From: JACPWY01 sp964603655
Lineage (GTDB): Bacteria > Bdellovibrionota > FAC87 > UBA2466
Length of the DNA stretch: 12,915 bases
Direction: 5' to 3'
Assembly: GCA_964603655.1 (NCBI GenBank)
Contig: CAZRVZ010000029.1
Span: forward strand, 1 to 12,915
In this document: positions 1 to 6,539 of the stretch, in pieces
Layout of the letters: each line of letters starts with the position of its first letter
Numbering within the stretch: position 1 is the first letter of the stretch
The notes under the pieces: generated by a model
Told to the model about the DNA's origin: nothing
Database searches by the model: none
The model's input: the letters and a program-made list of their open reading frames with translations, nothing else
Translations under genes and position numbers: made by a program

Positions 1-191
1 TCGCAAAAGCTCGGGACGTTATGTGACAACCCGATAAGCAGGGAACTTTCTCTATTCTCAAGCGGATGGACAGAAAAAAATCCGAACGAGTTGAAATTGA
101 TCGGGTGAAAGCGATCAACGAACTCTACAAAGGCGGCACCCAGGATTTCAAAACCTGCAAGAAGCAGATCCCGTTCTGCCCATCAGATTAA
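1..191 (+). other. 3' end of an unrecognised reading frame, possibly frameshifted
   Basis: Two open plus-strand frames overlap here. One is open from base 1 and stops at TGA 106-108. The other, shifted by -1, is open from a stop at 24-26 to TAA 189-191. Both translations look protein-like, and they cross at a run of seven A (74-80). Read through that run with a -1 shift they give one continuous C-terminal segment of about 62 residues, ending in a Cys- and Lys-rich tail (TCKKQIPFCPSD). Alternatively the second frame could be a 41-residue ORF from ATG 66. I recognise no family. It could be the end of a broken gene, a sequencing error in the homopolymer, or a genuine frameshift gene. The minus strand here is full of stops. 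Confidence 0.3.
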
Positions 192-256
192 ATCCATTCC
201 GGGAAAATCAGAAAGCAGTTATATCCTGCGCTGCGTAGGTTACGCGTGGGCGACAT
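192..256. other. Short intergenic stretch
   Basis: This lies between the left-edge reading frame and the convergent lipoprotein gene. It contains a small perfect inverted repeat, GCGTA-ggt-TACGC at 233-245. There is no T-tract on either side, so it does not read as a standard rho-independent terminator. I see nothing else in it. Confidence 0.3.
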
Positions 257-565
257 CTATCCTGAAAATTTCCGATACGCAGAAACGACTCGATCGTAAA
301 CATAGCCAATCTTACATAGAGATAAATTGTCTTCAGTTAACATCTGAATAGCCACAAAATGACCATCGTCAATTTTGTATGCCTCCATTATCTTAGTCTG
401 AACGTCAGCCGTACCACATTTCTTGGAATACACCCGCCATGTGTCCTTAATGTTGAAAGAGGGGTTACTCCCTTTATCTGGAGTTACGGGTTCCAACGAA
501 TGGTTGGAATTGCTGCACCCATTGAGAATCAAAAGAAAGATTGTTCCAAATAGAAGGCGATTCAT
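257..565 (-). CDS. Small predicted lipoprotein, function unknown
   Basis: The product is 102 residues. It has a short N-region (MNR), a hydrophobic core and a lipobox L-N-G-C with the lipidated cysteine at residue 17 and Ser at +2, so a membrane-anchored lipoprotein is expected. The mature part has a flexible Ser/Pro/Asn-rich segment to about residue 37, then a small domain with two cysteines (C50, C84) that could form a disulfide. I do not recognise the family. The start at 565 is chosen because a GGGGG purine run (578-574) sits 8 nt upstream. The frame stays open further upstream, but that extension is a translation of the tRNA and must not be included. It follows tRNA-Thr by 50 bp on the same strand and may share its transcript. 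Confidence 0.7.
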   Translation of the reverse strand: MNRLLFGTIFLLILNGCSNSNHSLEPVTPDKGSNPSFNIKDTWRVYSKKCGTADVQTKIMEAYKIDDGHFVAIQMLTEDNLSLCKIGYVYDRVVSAYRKFSG

Positions 566-573
566 CTTTGATA

Positions 574-578
574 CCCCC
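574..578 (-). promoter_or_regulatory. Ribosome-binding site deciding the lipoprotein start
   Basis: A GGGGG run on the minus strand lies 8 nt before ATG 565. The next in-frame ATG upstream (580) has no purine run before it, and the reading beyond that enters the tRNA. This supports the 565 start. Confidence 0.4.
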
Positions 579-615
579 ATGGTCGCTGGTTCCGAATACT
601 CCCGCGAATTCACAG

Positions 616-688
616 AGCCCACGACGGGACTCGAACCCGTGACCTCGTCCTTACCAAGGACGTGCTCTACCAACTGAGCTACATGGGC
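616..688 (-). tRNA. tRNA-Thr (anticodon GGT)
   Basis: On the minus strand this 73-nt segment folds into a full cloverleaf. It has a 7-bp acceptor stem GCCCATG/CGTGGGC with one G-T pair, a D arm GCTC/GAGC, an anticodon stem CGTCC/GGACG around loop TTGGTAA, and a T arm ACGGG/CCCGT with the TTCGAGT loop. Loop positions 34-36 read GGT, so it decodes threonine ACC/ACT codons. The discriminator base is T and the 3' CCA is not encoded, so CCA would be added after transcription. The flanking A/T-rich stretch at about 690-720 is the likely promoter side, but I could not pick out convincing -35/-10 boxes. Confidence 0.95.
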
Positions 689-755
689 CAAAAAACGAAA
701 ACAATATCAATATTTAGAGCATGGTGCTAAAACTGTCCACTGGAAGTTTGTAGCC

Positions 756-1382
756 ATGTCCACTACGGCACTACTCGAAGTCAGCGCGTTAGCGTATTCC
801 ACGCCCGATGGGCGGCCACTTTTTGAAAATTTAAATTTTGCTGTCAGCGGCGGTCAGCTACTTCTCATTTGCGGTCCTAACGGCAGCGGAAAATCGACAC
901 TGCTCAAATTGCTCAGAAATGAGTTAACTCCTGCACGAGGGCTCATTCGGTGCACGGTAGACTGCGGTAAAATTGGTTTTCTTCCCCAGTTGCAGAACAT
1001 CGCTTTTCACCTACCGCTAAAATTACAGGATGTTGTCTCTCTCCTGACGGGTCGGCCGGGTCCGGATGTCTTACCCCTGGGATTACTCAAAACCCCGGAT
1101 TTGGAAAATGCATGGAACACTGCAAGCGGGGGTGAGCGGCAACGGACCTTGCTCAGTTGCCTTCTGCTAAACTCTCCCGATCTCTTGATGTTGGATGAAC
1201 CGTTCAACCACCTCGACAGAGAGAGTCAGCTGACTATTCTTCAAGCACTCGAAATGTTTATTTTACAAGGTTCATCCCGTGCGGTGGTGCTGGTATCTCA
1301 CCGGGTACTCACTTTACCTGATCCCCTAAAAAAACAGACAGTGCTAGTGGCACTTAGCACCGGAGATTCCGCCGGTGTGTGA
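756..1382 (+). CDS. ABC transporter ATP-binding protein, metal importer (ZnuC-like)
   Basis: This is the nucleotide-binding subunit that hydrolyses ATP to drive import through the permease encoded next. The 208 residues contain all ABC motifs in order: Walker A GPNGSGKST (40-48), Q-loop Q78 in FLPQ, signature ASGGERQR (123-130), Walker B LLMLDEP (143-149) with catalytic E148, D-loop NHLD (151-154) and switch histidine H182. It is shorter than typical ZnuC (about 250 residues), mainly at the C-terminus. A metal substrate (zinc or manganese) is inferred from the partner permease family, not from this protein. Its stop overlaps the permease start by 8 bp, so the two are translationally coupled. 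A weak GGAAG at 742-746 precedes the ATG. No substrate-binding protein or Zur/Fur-like operator is visible upstream; the 67 bp before it separate it from the divergent tRNA. Confidence 0.88.
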   Translation: MSTTALLEVSALAYSTPDGRPLFENLNFAVSGGQLLLICGPNGSGKSTLLKLLRNELTPARGLIRCTVDCGKIGFLPQLQNIAFHLPLKLQDVVSLLTGRPGPDVLPLGLLKTPDLENAWNTASGGERQRTLLSCLLLNSPDLLMLDEPFNHLDRESQLTILQALEMFILQGSSRAVVLVSHRVLTLPDPLKKQTVLVALSTGDSAGV

Positions 1383-2208
1383 TCTCATTTACATTTATCG
1401 CTATGCGATTATCGCAGGCGTCACAGTCGCTCCGACACTTGCGCTACTCGGCTGCCAAATTGCCGCGCGCGACAAGGCGGTCCAGGCGCTTTGCATTTCC
1501 CAGGGGGCCATGTTTGGTGCGGTCGTCGGGCTCTTTGTCGGTCATTTTTTCGAGATGAAAGGACTTTCAATTCCAATAGTCTTTATTAGCGCAACGATCT
1601 CATTTGTTCTCGGGGAAATTCTAACGTCAAAAAAACTCGCCTCCAGAAACACGCTCCTAACCGCGCTGTTCGGCGCACTATTGGCCTTGGGATACCTGTT
1701 CAGTGCCTGCTTTCCGGGCGTGGAGAACCACATGACTCAAGTGTTTTTCGGAGACCTAGCGACGCTCTCCAATACAGAGTCGTTTCTGGCAATCGGGTTA
1801 GGTCTCGCGGCAATACTTGCTCTTACGCGCAGTTCACAAACCCATACGCGCGCTTCGTTTTTAGACGCTGTTTTTGGTCAGGGAAGTTATTCCAGACAAC
1901 GCCGGTGGGATGGTTTTTCGGTGCTTTCGCTGGCTGTAATCGCAATCAGTGTTCAGCTGGTTGGCTTCCTTTTTACAATTACTATGCTTTTCATTCCGAC
2001 ATCGCTGGCCCTGATTGCGGGAAATGCAGGGTTGAGGGCCCACCTCGTTCTTTCGGCAGTCACGGCATCGCTCGCTGCGGGAGTCGGGTTCCACCTCTCA
2101 CTCCATTACACCAAGCTCCCCACAGTACCCATTATCGTCGTTTCGCTGGTCGTCCTCGGAACTGGGATCTGCTCTGGCGCGCGGGCTTTCTTGAAGAAAA
2201 AGACCTAG
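1375..2208 (+). CDS. ABC-3 family metal transporter permease (ZnuB/MntB-like)
   Basis: This is the integral inner-membrane subunit of a metal-type ABC importer. The 277 residues form about seven to eight hydrophobic segments, among them roughly 11-29, 44-57, 65-82, 93-112, 136-151, 182-216, 225-244 and 250-269. Family-like signatures are the N-terminal cytoplasmic loop after the first helix with ARDKAVQALCISQG (31-44), where ABC-3 permeases carry their D-A-x-S-H type motif, and FFGDLATLS (124-132), matching the LFGD-I-L motif in the middle of ZnuB/MntB. The start is GTG 1375, inside the ATPase gene; an AUG start is not available nearby. The exact metal cannot be told from sequence. The aminotransferase gene follows after 19 bp. 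Confidence 0.85.
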   Translation: MCDLIYIYRYAIIAGVTVAPTLALLGCQIAARDKAVQALCISQGAMFGAVVGLFVGHFFEMKGLSIPIVFISATISFVLGEILTSKKLASRNTLLTALFGALLALGYLFSACFPGVENHMTQVFFGDLATLSNTESFLAIGLGLAAILALTRSSQTHTRASFLDAVFGQGSYSRQRRWDGFSVLSLAVIAISVQLVGFLFTITMLFIPTSLALIAGNAGLRAHLVLSAVTASLAAGVGFHLSLHYTKLPTVPIIVVSLVVLGTGICSGARAFLKKKT

Positions 2209-2227
2209 CCGTGTTACTTCTTGAGGC

Positions 2228-3109
2228 ATGGCAGATTTTAAACCACTAGCCTCGTGGAATGGGGAGGTAGTTCCCCTCCATGAGCTTAGAATTCCCGCAA
2301 CCGACCGAGGATTTTTTTTCGGTGACGGAGTTTATGAGGTAATTCGCCTATATCAAGGCCAGCCCTTTCTGCTGGAAGAGCACCTCTCGCGATTGGCGTA
2401 CTCGCTTGAACAGGTTCGCATCTTGCACCCATTGGAACCACTTAAAAAAAACCTTAATCAGCTATTATCCCTCGGCCCCCGAACGGATGGCTTGGCCTAC
2501 ATCCAGGTGACTCGCGGAGCCGCATTGAGGAATCACCTCTTTCCTTTGGATACGACGCCCAACCAGCTGCTTTACATTGCGGAACTATCGGACCCCCAAG
2601 CTAAATTTCGGGCCAGCGGTATATCAGTCATTCTGGCCGATGACAGCAGGTGGCATCGGCCAGACATCAAATCGTTGAACCTTTTGCCCAATGTTCTTAT
2701 TCGACAGCACGCGGCCGATTGTGGGGCTCAGGAGGCCATTTTGAAACGGTGGGACGATCGCATCACCGAGGCAACGAGCAGTAACGTCTTTATTGTAAAG
2801 AACAACTCGGTAATCACGCCCAAAAACGACCATTGGATTCTGAATGGAATCTCCCGACGATTCATTGCCAAGCTTTGCCGAGAACATCGAATCGATTTTC
2901 AGGAGGAGGAGATTCGGCAAGCGGAGCTCGAAAATGCCGACGAGGTGTTTTTGTCGAGTACCACGTGTGAGGTCATTGGGGTCTCTCGTGTCGGAAGCGT
3001 ACAAATCGGAGATGGCAAACCTGGCGCTGTAACGGCTCGATTATACAAATTGTTTCGACACTCGATCGATCAATGGATCAAAGGATCAAAGGATCGCCAT
3101 AGACTATGA
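2228..3109 (+). CDS. dat: D-amino-acid (D-alanine) aminotransferase, PLP fold type IV
   Basis: The predicted reaction is D-alanine + 2-oxoglutarate to pyruvate + D-glutamate, supplying D-amino acids for peptidoglycan; the enzyme is cytosolic. The 293 residues match fold-type IV aminotransferases: RGFFFGDGVYE (27-37) near the N-terminus, the PLP-binding lysine K148 in DIKSLNLLPN, E181 in TEATSSNVF that pairs with the pyridine nitrogen, and the phosphate-binding STT at 244-246. The point favouring D-amino over branched-chain substrate is R101-N-H103 (RNHLFP). It corresponds to the Arg-x-His pair (R98/H100) that binds the substrate carboxylate in the Bacillus D-amino acid aminotransferase, and the spacing to the lysine is preserved. 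A GAGG (2223-2226) lies unusually close to ATG 2228. The stop overlaps the next gene's start as ATGA. Aminodeoxychorismate lyase or a branched-chain aminotransferase is less likely. Confidence 0.85.
   Translation: MADFKPLASWNGEVVPLHELRIPATDRGFFFGDGVYEVIRLYQGQPFLLEEHLSRLAYSLEQVRILHPLEPLKKNLNQLLSLGPRTDGLAYIQVTRGAALRNHLFPLDTTPNQLLYIAELSDPQAKFRASGISVILADDSRWHRPDIKSLNLLPNVLIRQHAADCGAQEAILKRWDDRITEATSSNVFIVKNNSVITPKNDHWILNGISRRFIAKLCREHRIDFQEEEIRQAELENADEVFLSSTTCEVIGVSRVGSVQIGDGKPGAVTARLYKLFRHSIDQWIKGSKDRHRL
3075..3095 (+). repeat. Short tandem repeat, unit GGATCAAA x 2.6
   Basis: Three consecutive GGATC units are separated by AAA, in the last codons of the aminotransferase gene (WIKGSKDR). The 8-bp period is not a multiple of three, so loss or gain of a unit would change the reading frame just before the ATGA junction with the methyltransferase gene. 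With so few copies, slippage would be rare. Confidence 0.6.
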
Positions 3110-4038
3110 AAGGAATCATGGAGACGCAAAAGATTAGAATTTCGAGTGTGGCCAGAGGCATCGGCAGACGACTCCTTTCGCCGCGTCATGCGGTTAAGGC
3201 GCTTCGATTGCACCGGCATCGGAAACTTTCCGAGCGTTCGGAGATAGATCCGCAGCTCGCCCTGTACGCCAAGATCATCGGCGATCACCTTCACTTGGGG
3301 TACTTCGACGATCCGGCTGTCCCGCCGGAGGAGATGAGTCTCGGGTCCATTCGCCGTGCCCAGGAGAATTACACGCTCAAAATCATGCATCACATTGAGG
3401 ATCTTACCCAGCCGGTGCTCGATGTTGGATGTGGAATGGGCGGATTGCTCAAAGTTCTGGAACAAGTTGGCGTTCCCGCCATCGGGGTTACTCCCGACGA
3501 TCGCCAGGTGAAACAGCTCAGGGCAACCCGAAAAAGCCCAATTTGGCATGGGCGGTTCGAAGACATTTCGGGAATCGAGTTGGGAGGTAGATTTGGCTCC
3601 GTGGTAACGGCCGAATCATTGCAATACTTGGATAGGAAAATTCTTTTTCAAAAAATTCGGGAATCGCTCTTGCCGGGTGGGCGCTGGATTCTCATCGACT
3701 ATCTTGACAGGACGGAGTCAGACTGTATTCGACCAACCTGGGAGTTTCTGGAAAAGGAAATTTCCAAGCAGAAGTTACGAACTCTCCATGTGGAAGACAT
3801 TACCGCCCACATCCTACCAACCGTACGTTTTCTCCACTTTTTGGGCGACCGATTTGCGGTTCCGATTTTTGACTTCTTGGAGATGAAACTTAAGGTGAAG
3901 GAACCCGGCATCGCGTACCTGGTCGATGATGCGACCGTAAGACTCAGAGAGGTACTCGAGAGCAATCTTGCAATAGTTGATGCCGAACGTTTCACGCGGC
4001 TTAAGGCATATCGGTTGATGGTGGTATCGCTGCAATAG
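3106..4038 (+). CDS. Class I SAM-dependent methyltransferase, substrate unknown
   Basis: The product is 310 residues. The Rossmann-like methyltransferase core starts at about residue 100. Motif I is VLDVGCGMGG (104-113), which binds S-adenosylmethionine. A second strand (AIGVTP, 125-130), an acidic position at D153, and motifs around VVTAESLQYLD (166-176) and LLPGGRWILIDY (188-199) follow. The segment HLHLGYFD (61-68) before the core resembles the H-x-H-x-GY motif of small-molecule and lipid methyltransferases (tocopherol-, sarcosine- or cyclopropane-synthase-like groups), suggesting a small-molecule substrate; this is an inference. The first 45 residues are strongly basic (many Arg, Lys and His). 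The start at 3106 overlaps the aminotransferase stop by 4 bp. ATG 3118 has a better-placed AAAGG-type ribosome site and may be the real start, removing four residues. Confidence 0.8.
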   Translation: MKGIMETQKIRISSVARGIGRRLLSPRHAVKALRLHRHRKLSERSEIDPQLALYAKIIGDHLHLGYFDDPAVPPEEMSLGSIRRAQENYTLKIMHHIEDLTQPVLDVGCGMGGLLKVLEQVGVPAIGVTPDDRQVKQLRATRKSPIWHGRFEDISGIELGGRFGSVVTAESLQYLDRKILFQKIRESLLPGGRWILIDYLDRTESDCIRPTWEFLEKEISKQKLRTLHVEDITAHILPTVRFLHFLGDRFAVPIFDFLEMKLKVKEPGIAYLVDDATVRLREVLESNLAIVDAERFTRLKAYRLMVVSLQ

Positions 4039-4077
4039 GCTGGCGCACCCGGACTACCGTCTTGATTCCCATCACCT

Positions 4078-4083
4078 TATAAT
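4078..4083 (+). promoter_or_regulatory. Possible -10 box for the thioredoxin-like gene
   Basis: A perfect TATAAT lies 32 bp before ATG 4116 in the 77-bp gap after the methyltransferase gene. The -35 region at about 4055-4060 is a poor match to consensus, so the promoter call rests on the -10 box and position alone. Confidence 0.35.
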
Positions 4084-4104
4084 ATTTTGACAAACCTAAT
4101 TTCC

Positions 4105-4110
4105 AAGGAA
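4105..4110 (+). promoter_or_regulatory. Ribosome-binding site of the thioredoxin-like gene
   Basis: AAGGAA lies 5 nt before ATG 4116. It is one of the best Shine-Dalgarno sequences in the window and fixes the start that includes the signal peptide. Confidence 0.6.
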
Positions 4111-4115
4111 ACCCA

Positions 4116-4538
4116 ATGAAAATCAAACTTTCCATCTTTGCAGGTGTTTTCTTCTGTATTCTGGCGAGCGCTGACTTCAAAATCCTCAAAAATGCTTCTG
4201 AATTCAAACAATTGATTCAAAACTCGACGGTACCCGTACTCGTACAGTTCTCAGCGTATTGGTGCGGGCCGTGCCAGGCGCTAAAAACCACATTTATTGA
4301 GGTCGCTGATGAGTATACCGATGAACAGGTAATTCTGTCCTACGTCGATGCCTATGAAAACCCAGAGCTCAAGAGCTATCTTCAGGGCGGATACCCGACG
4401 ACACGGACATTCTGGCAAGGAAAACTAGCTAGCCAAAAATTCGTCGGAAGCGAGGACATCGATTTCGTCCGTAGCTTTATCGATTCGGTAATCGCCGATC
4501 CGAGTCAATCCTCCGATCAAAATCATTGCTTGCCCTAG
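4116..4538 (+). CDS. Exported thioredoxin-like protein
   Basis: This is a predicted periplasmic thiol-disulfide protein of 140 residues. Residues 1-19 form a signal peptide: MKIK, a hydrophobic core, and a type I cleavage site ASA|D. The cysteine at 14 does not sit in a lipobox. The mature part is a single thioredoxin domain with the active site WCGPC (C50, C53) following FSAYW, and the cis-proline P94 in GGYPT. WCGPC is the classic reducing thioredoxin motif, unlike DsbA's CPHC, so a reductive or electron-transfer role is more likely than disulfide formation, provided it is kept reduced by a DsbD-like partner that is not in this window. An extra C138 sits three residues from the end. It has its own ribosome site and flanking gaps, so it appears to be a separate transcription unit. 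The partner protein is unknown. Confidence 0.85.
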   Translation: MKIKLSIFAGVFFCILASADFKILKNASEFKQLIQNSTVPVLVQFSAYWCGPCQALKTTFIEVADEYTDEQVILSYVDAYENPELKSYLQGGYPTTRTFWQGKLASQKFVGSEDIDFVRSFIDSVIADPSQSSDQNHCLP

Positions 4539-4704
4539 CTGGAATTATCGCCCCGCAAAGTACTCCAAGTCCTACTATGACGGAATCATACCCTTAGATT
4601 GTCATCTTCTCGATAAATCACTCAAACTGCCTAACGCTGGCTACTCGATGGAATAATATCCTTAGGAATCCGCAGCGGAGCACGTCGCCCACGAGCGCAG
4701 CCAT

Positions 4705-4734
4705 AATGCGGCGCATATAATGTAAATGCGGTGC
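4705..4734 (+). repeat. Direct repeat pair around a -10-like box
   Basis: AATGCGGCGC (4705-4714) and AATGCGGTGC (4725-4734) differ at one base and start 20 bp apart, close to two helical turns. A TATAAT lies between them at 4716-4721. The arrangement resembles a dimeric operator over a promoter of the diguanylate cyclase gene, but chance is possible. Confidence 0.35.
4716..4721 (+). promoter_or_regulatory. Possible -10 box for the diguanylate cyclase gene
   Basis: A perfect TATAAT lies 43 bp before the start codon, with no recognisable -35 box at the usual distance (the sequence there is GC-rich). An activator or alternative sigma factor would be needed if it is real. Confidence 0.3.
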
Positions 4735-4764
4735 GCGAGCCGATAGGTTCTCTGGCGGGAACTT

Positions 4765-6492
4765 ATGGGTAATGTAGCCGAAAACGATCAAGAACTCAGG
4801 CAACTGCAATCGATTGTGGCCGAGTTGGATTCGTCGTTGTTTGAGATGAGAACATTGCTCGATTCCGGCAAGGGGTTGAGCAATATTCTTCGTCTGCAAC
4901 CGCTACTCGACACCTGCATGGCGATCGTTCGCGAGAGATATGGCTTTCAAAAAAGCGTAATTTTACTCAAGGACGATCTCGATCCGGCCCGTGAGCTCTA
5001 TGTGGTGAAGGCATTTTTCAATGTCGCCCCGACTTATAAGACTCCTGAAGATAGAGAGGAGTCTCTGTTTCTTTTCAAGCTTCCAACCGACGCCGGGCTG
5101 TTGTGGCAAATCCTCCGACAGGGAAAGGTCTTCAGCGTCTTGAATCTAAAACATGAGCCCCGGTTTCGCGTGGCGTATAAACACTGGCAACTTCAGGTGA
5201 CCGAATCGGAAGTGTGGTGTCCACTCATGAAGGGAGCGGACGTCTTGGGCGTGTTATGCTTCGGATCGCTTTCGCAGGGCGGAAGCCTTTCGGAGAGTGA
5301 ATACGGTTTTTTGCAGGAGTTCGCCTCGATTGCGAGCACCAGTATCGATTCGACCTTGAAATATGAGAAAACGGAACGGGTGCTCAGAAACATTAAAACA
5401 CTTTACGATGTGAATCAGCAGCTGACCAACGTTAACGACTTCAAGAGACTCTGCCGTGAAACGTTGGCTAAGGCGATTGACGCCGTTAGCGCCCAAAAAG
5501 GCAATCTTATGCTCCTCAATCCAGAAACTAATAAACTAGAGATCCGGGTGGTGTGGGGGATGCTCCCCGATCACGTGCGTGACGGCATTAACAATGGGAG
5601 CATGGAAACGACTGCCATTGCTATCGGTGAGGGCATTGCTGGAAAATGCGCTTTCTCAAAAAAACCGATTCGCGTGAATAACCGTGAAGAAATTCCAGTC
5701 ATCGGTAAATTCGAAGTGAACTGCATGTGCTCGGTCCCCGTTTTAAACGCGGGTCGTGTTCAAGGTGTCATCAACATGACCAATAAGGTAAAAAAAGATG
5801 ACTCGGGAAATTTGATGTTAGATCCGCTGGGGCGCTTTACGGAAGAGGATATGAATCTTCTTCTGGGACTTGCCGATCAGGCGGCTACTGGACTTAGCAA
5901 GGCCAAACTCTATACCGACTCCATCACCGATAGGCTGACGAGTCTCTCCAACACTCGGCATTTCGAGGAGATGCTCGCGCAGGAGATAGAACGTTCTCTC
6001 GCCTTCGGCAAACCGCTCACTCTCGCCGTGATCGATATCGACCACTTTAAGAAGTTTAACGATACGTATGGCCACAAGGCGGGCGATGCCGTACTGCGCG
6101 GTATCGCACAACTATTCGCCGGAATGAGCCGACCGGGGACCGAGGACATGACCTTCCGTTACGGCGGTGAGGAGTTTTGCATGCTGCTTCCGGACACAGG
6201 TCCCGATGAAGCGGCGATCATCCTGGAGGAGTTTCGGAAAAAGGTCGAGTCGACGCCAATCGGGTATGAGGGGCAGGATCTCAAGGTGACCGTTTCCATC
6301 GGAATCGCAACCTCGCTGCTCGACACTTCCGATCCGAAGGAGCTATTCAAACAGGCGGATGAATGCCTTTACAAATGCAAAGAGGACGGGCGCAATCAGG
6401 TTCGCGCCTATCTGGCGGGTGCCATGATACGCACCTCTGACGGCATATCGAAGGATTGGCTAAAGGCCTATCTCACTAAAAAAGCCGCTTAG
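4765..6492 (+). CDS. Diguanylate cyclase with two GAF sensor domains
   Basis: The predicted activity is condensation of two GTP to cyclic di-GMP in the cytoplasm, controlled by the GAF domains. The 575 residues comprise GAF 1 (about 45-197), a helical linker (198-222), GAF 2 (about 222-378) and a GGDEF domain (about 385-548), then a 25-residue tail. There is no membrane segment or signal peptide. The GGDEF domain is complete by motif: D424 in VIDIDHF (metal), N432 and D441 (base recognition, in FNDTYGHKAGD) and the signature GGEEF at 467-471, with YKCKEDGRN near the end. The inhibitory RxxD site is altered: R456 and D461 are present but separated by four residues (RPGTED) instead of two. Cysteine pairs C320/C322 in GAF 2 might respond to redox or ligand. 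There is no EAL domain. The ribosome site is weak (GGGAA). Confidence 0.9.
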   Translation: MGNVAENDQELRQLQSIVAELDSSLFEMRTLLDSGKGLSNILRLQPLLDTCMAIVRERYGFQKSVILLKDDLDPARELYVVKAFFNVAPTYKTPEDREESLFLFKLPTDAGLLWQILRQGKVFSVLNLKHEPRFRVAYKHWQLQVTESEVWCPLMKGADVLGVLCFGSLSQGGSLSESEYGFLQEFASIASTSIDSTLKYEKTERVLRNIKTLYDVNQQLTNVNDFKRLCRETLAKAIDAVSAQKGNLMLLNPETNKLEIRVVWGMLPDHVRDGINNGSMETTAIAIGEGIAGKCAFSKKPIRVNNREEIPVIGKFEVNCMCSVPVLNAGRVQGVINMTNKVKKDDSGNLMLDPLGRFTEEDMNLLLGLADQAATGLSKAKLYTDSITDRLTSLSNTRHFEEMLAQEIERSLAFGKPLTLAVIDIDHFKKFNDTYGHKAGDAVLRGIAQLFAGMSRPGTEDMTFRYGGEEFCMLLPDTGPDEAAIILEEFRKKVESTPIGYEGQDLKVTVSIGIATSLLDTSDPKELFKQADECLYKCKEDGRNQVRAYLAGAMIRTSDGISKDWLKAYLTKKAA

Positions 6493-6539
6493 TACTCTTA
6501 CCTCCGGGTTACTTACGGTGTAACGTGTAGCTCAAGATT
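6493..6539. other. Short gap before metH
   Basis: Only 47 bp, with a small inverted repeat GTTAC-ttacggt-GTAAC. It is too short for a SAM, SAH or cobalamin riboswitch, and there is no clear promoter. An in-frame TAG at 6528-6530 bounds the metH start. metH may therefore be read through from the diguanylate cyclase gene. Confidence 0.4.

Larger units (their letters stand above)
4539..4764. other. Intergenic region with promoter-like elements
   Basis: There are 226 bp between the thioredoxin-like gene and the diguanylate cyclase gene. I see no convincing coding frame, RNA gene or hairpin with a T-tract. The right third (4700-4740) is GC-rich and carries a TATAAT box inside a pair of near-identical direct repeats, described separately. 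Confidence 0.5.

Noticed and set aside
233..245. Inverted repeat GCGTA-ggt-TACGC as terminator
   Set aside because: A 5-bp stem with no T-tract on either strand is too weak for a rho-independent terminator.
423..677. Plus-strand frame across the lipoprotein and tRNA
   Set aside because: It is antisense to the lipoprotein and to the tRNA and shows no domain or ribosome site.
566..691. N-terminal extension of the lipoprotein reading frame up to 691, starting MAHVAQLVEH
   Set aside because: This segment is the translation of the tRNA-Thr gene, a well-known false-protein pattern. The lipobox-bearing start at 565 with its own ribosome site is the sensible one.
3070..3549. 159-residue minus-strand open frame opposite the methyltransferase gene
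   Set aside because: It lies entirely opposite well-supported plus-strand genes and has no recognisable motif. It is explained by codon bias in the sense strand.
4087..4092. TTGACA as a -35 box before the thioredoxin-like gene
   Set aside because: A -10 box at the proper distance would fall on the start codon region, and none is there. The sequence AACCCA at that place is not a match.
4618..4899. 93-residue minus-strand frame across the intergenic region before the diguanylate cyclase gene
   Set aside because: Half of it is antisense to the first GAF domain, and it has no motif or convincing ribosome site.
6493..6539. Riboswitch upstream of metH
   Set aside because: The gap is only 47 bp and has no aptamer-like conserved core, and the preceding bases are coding.
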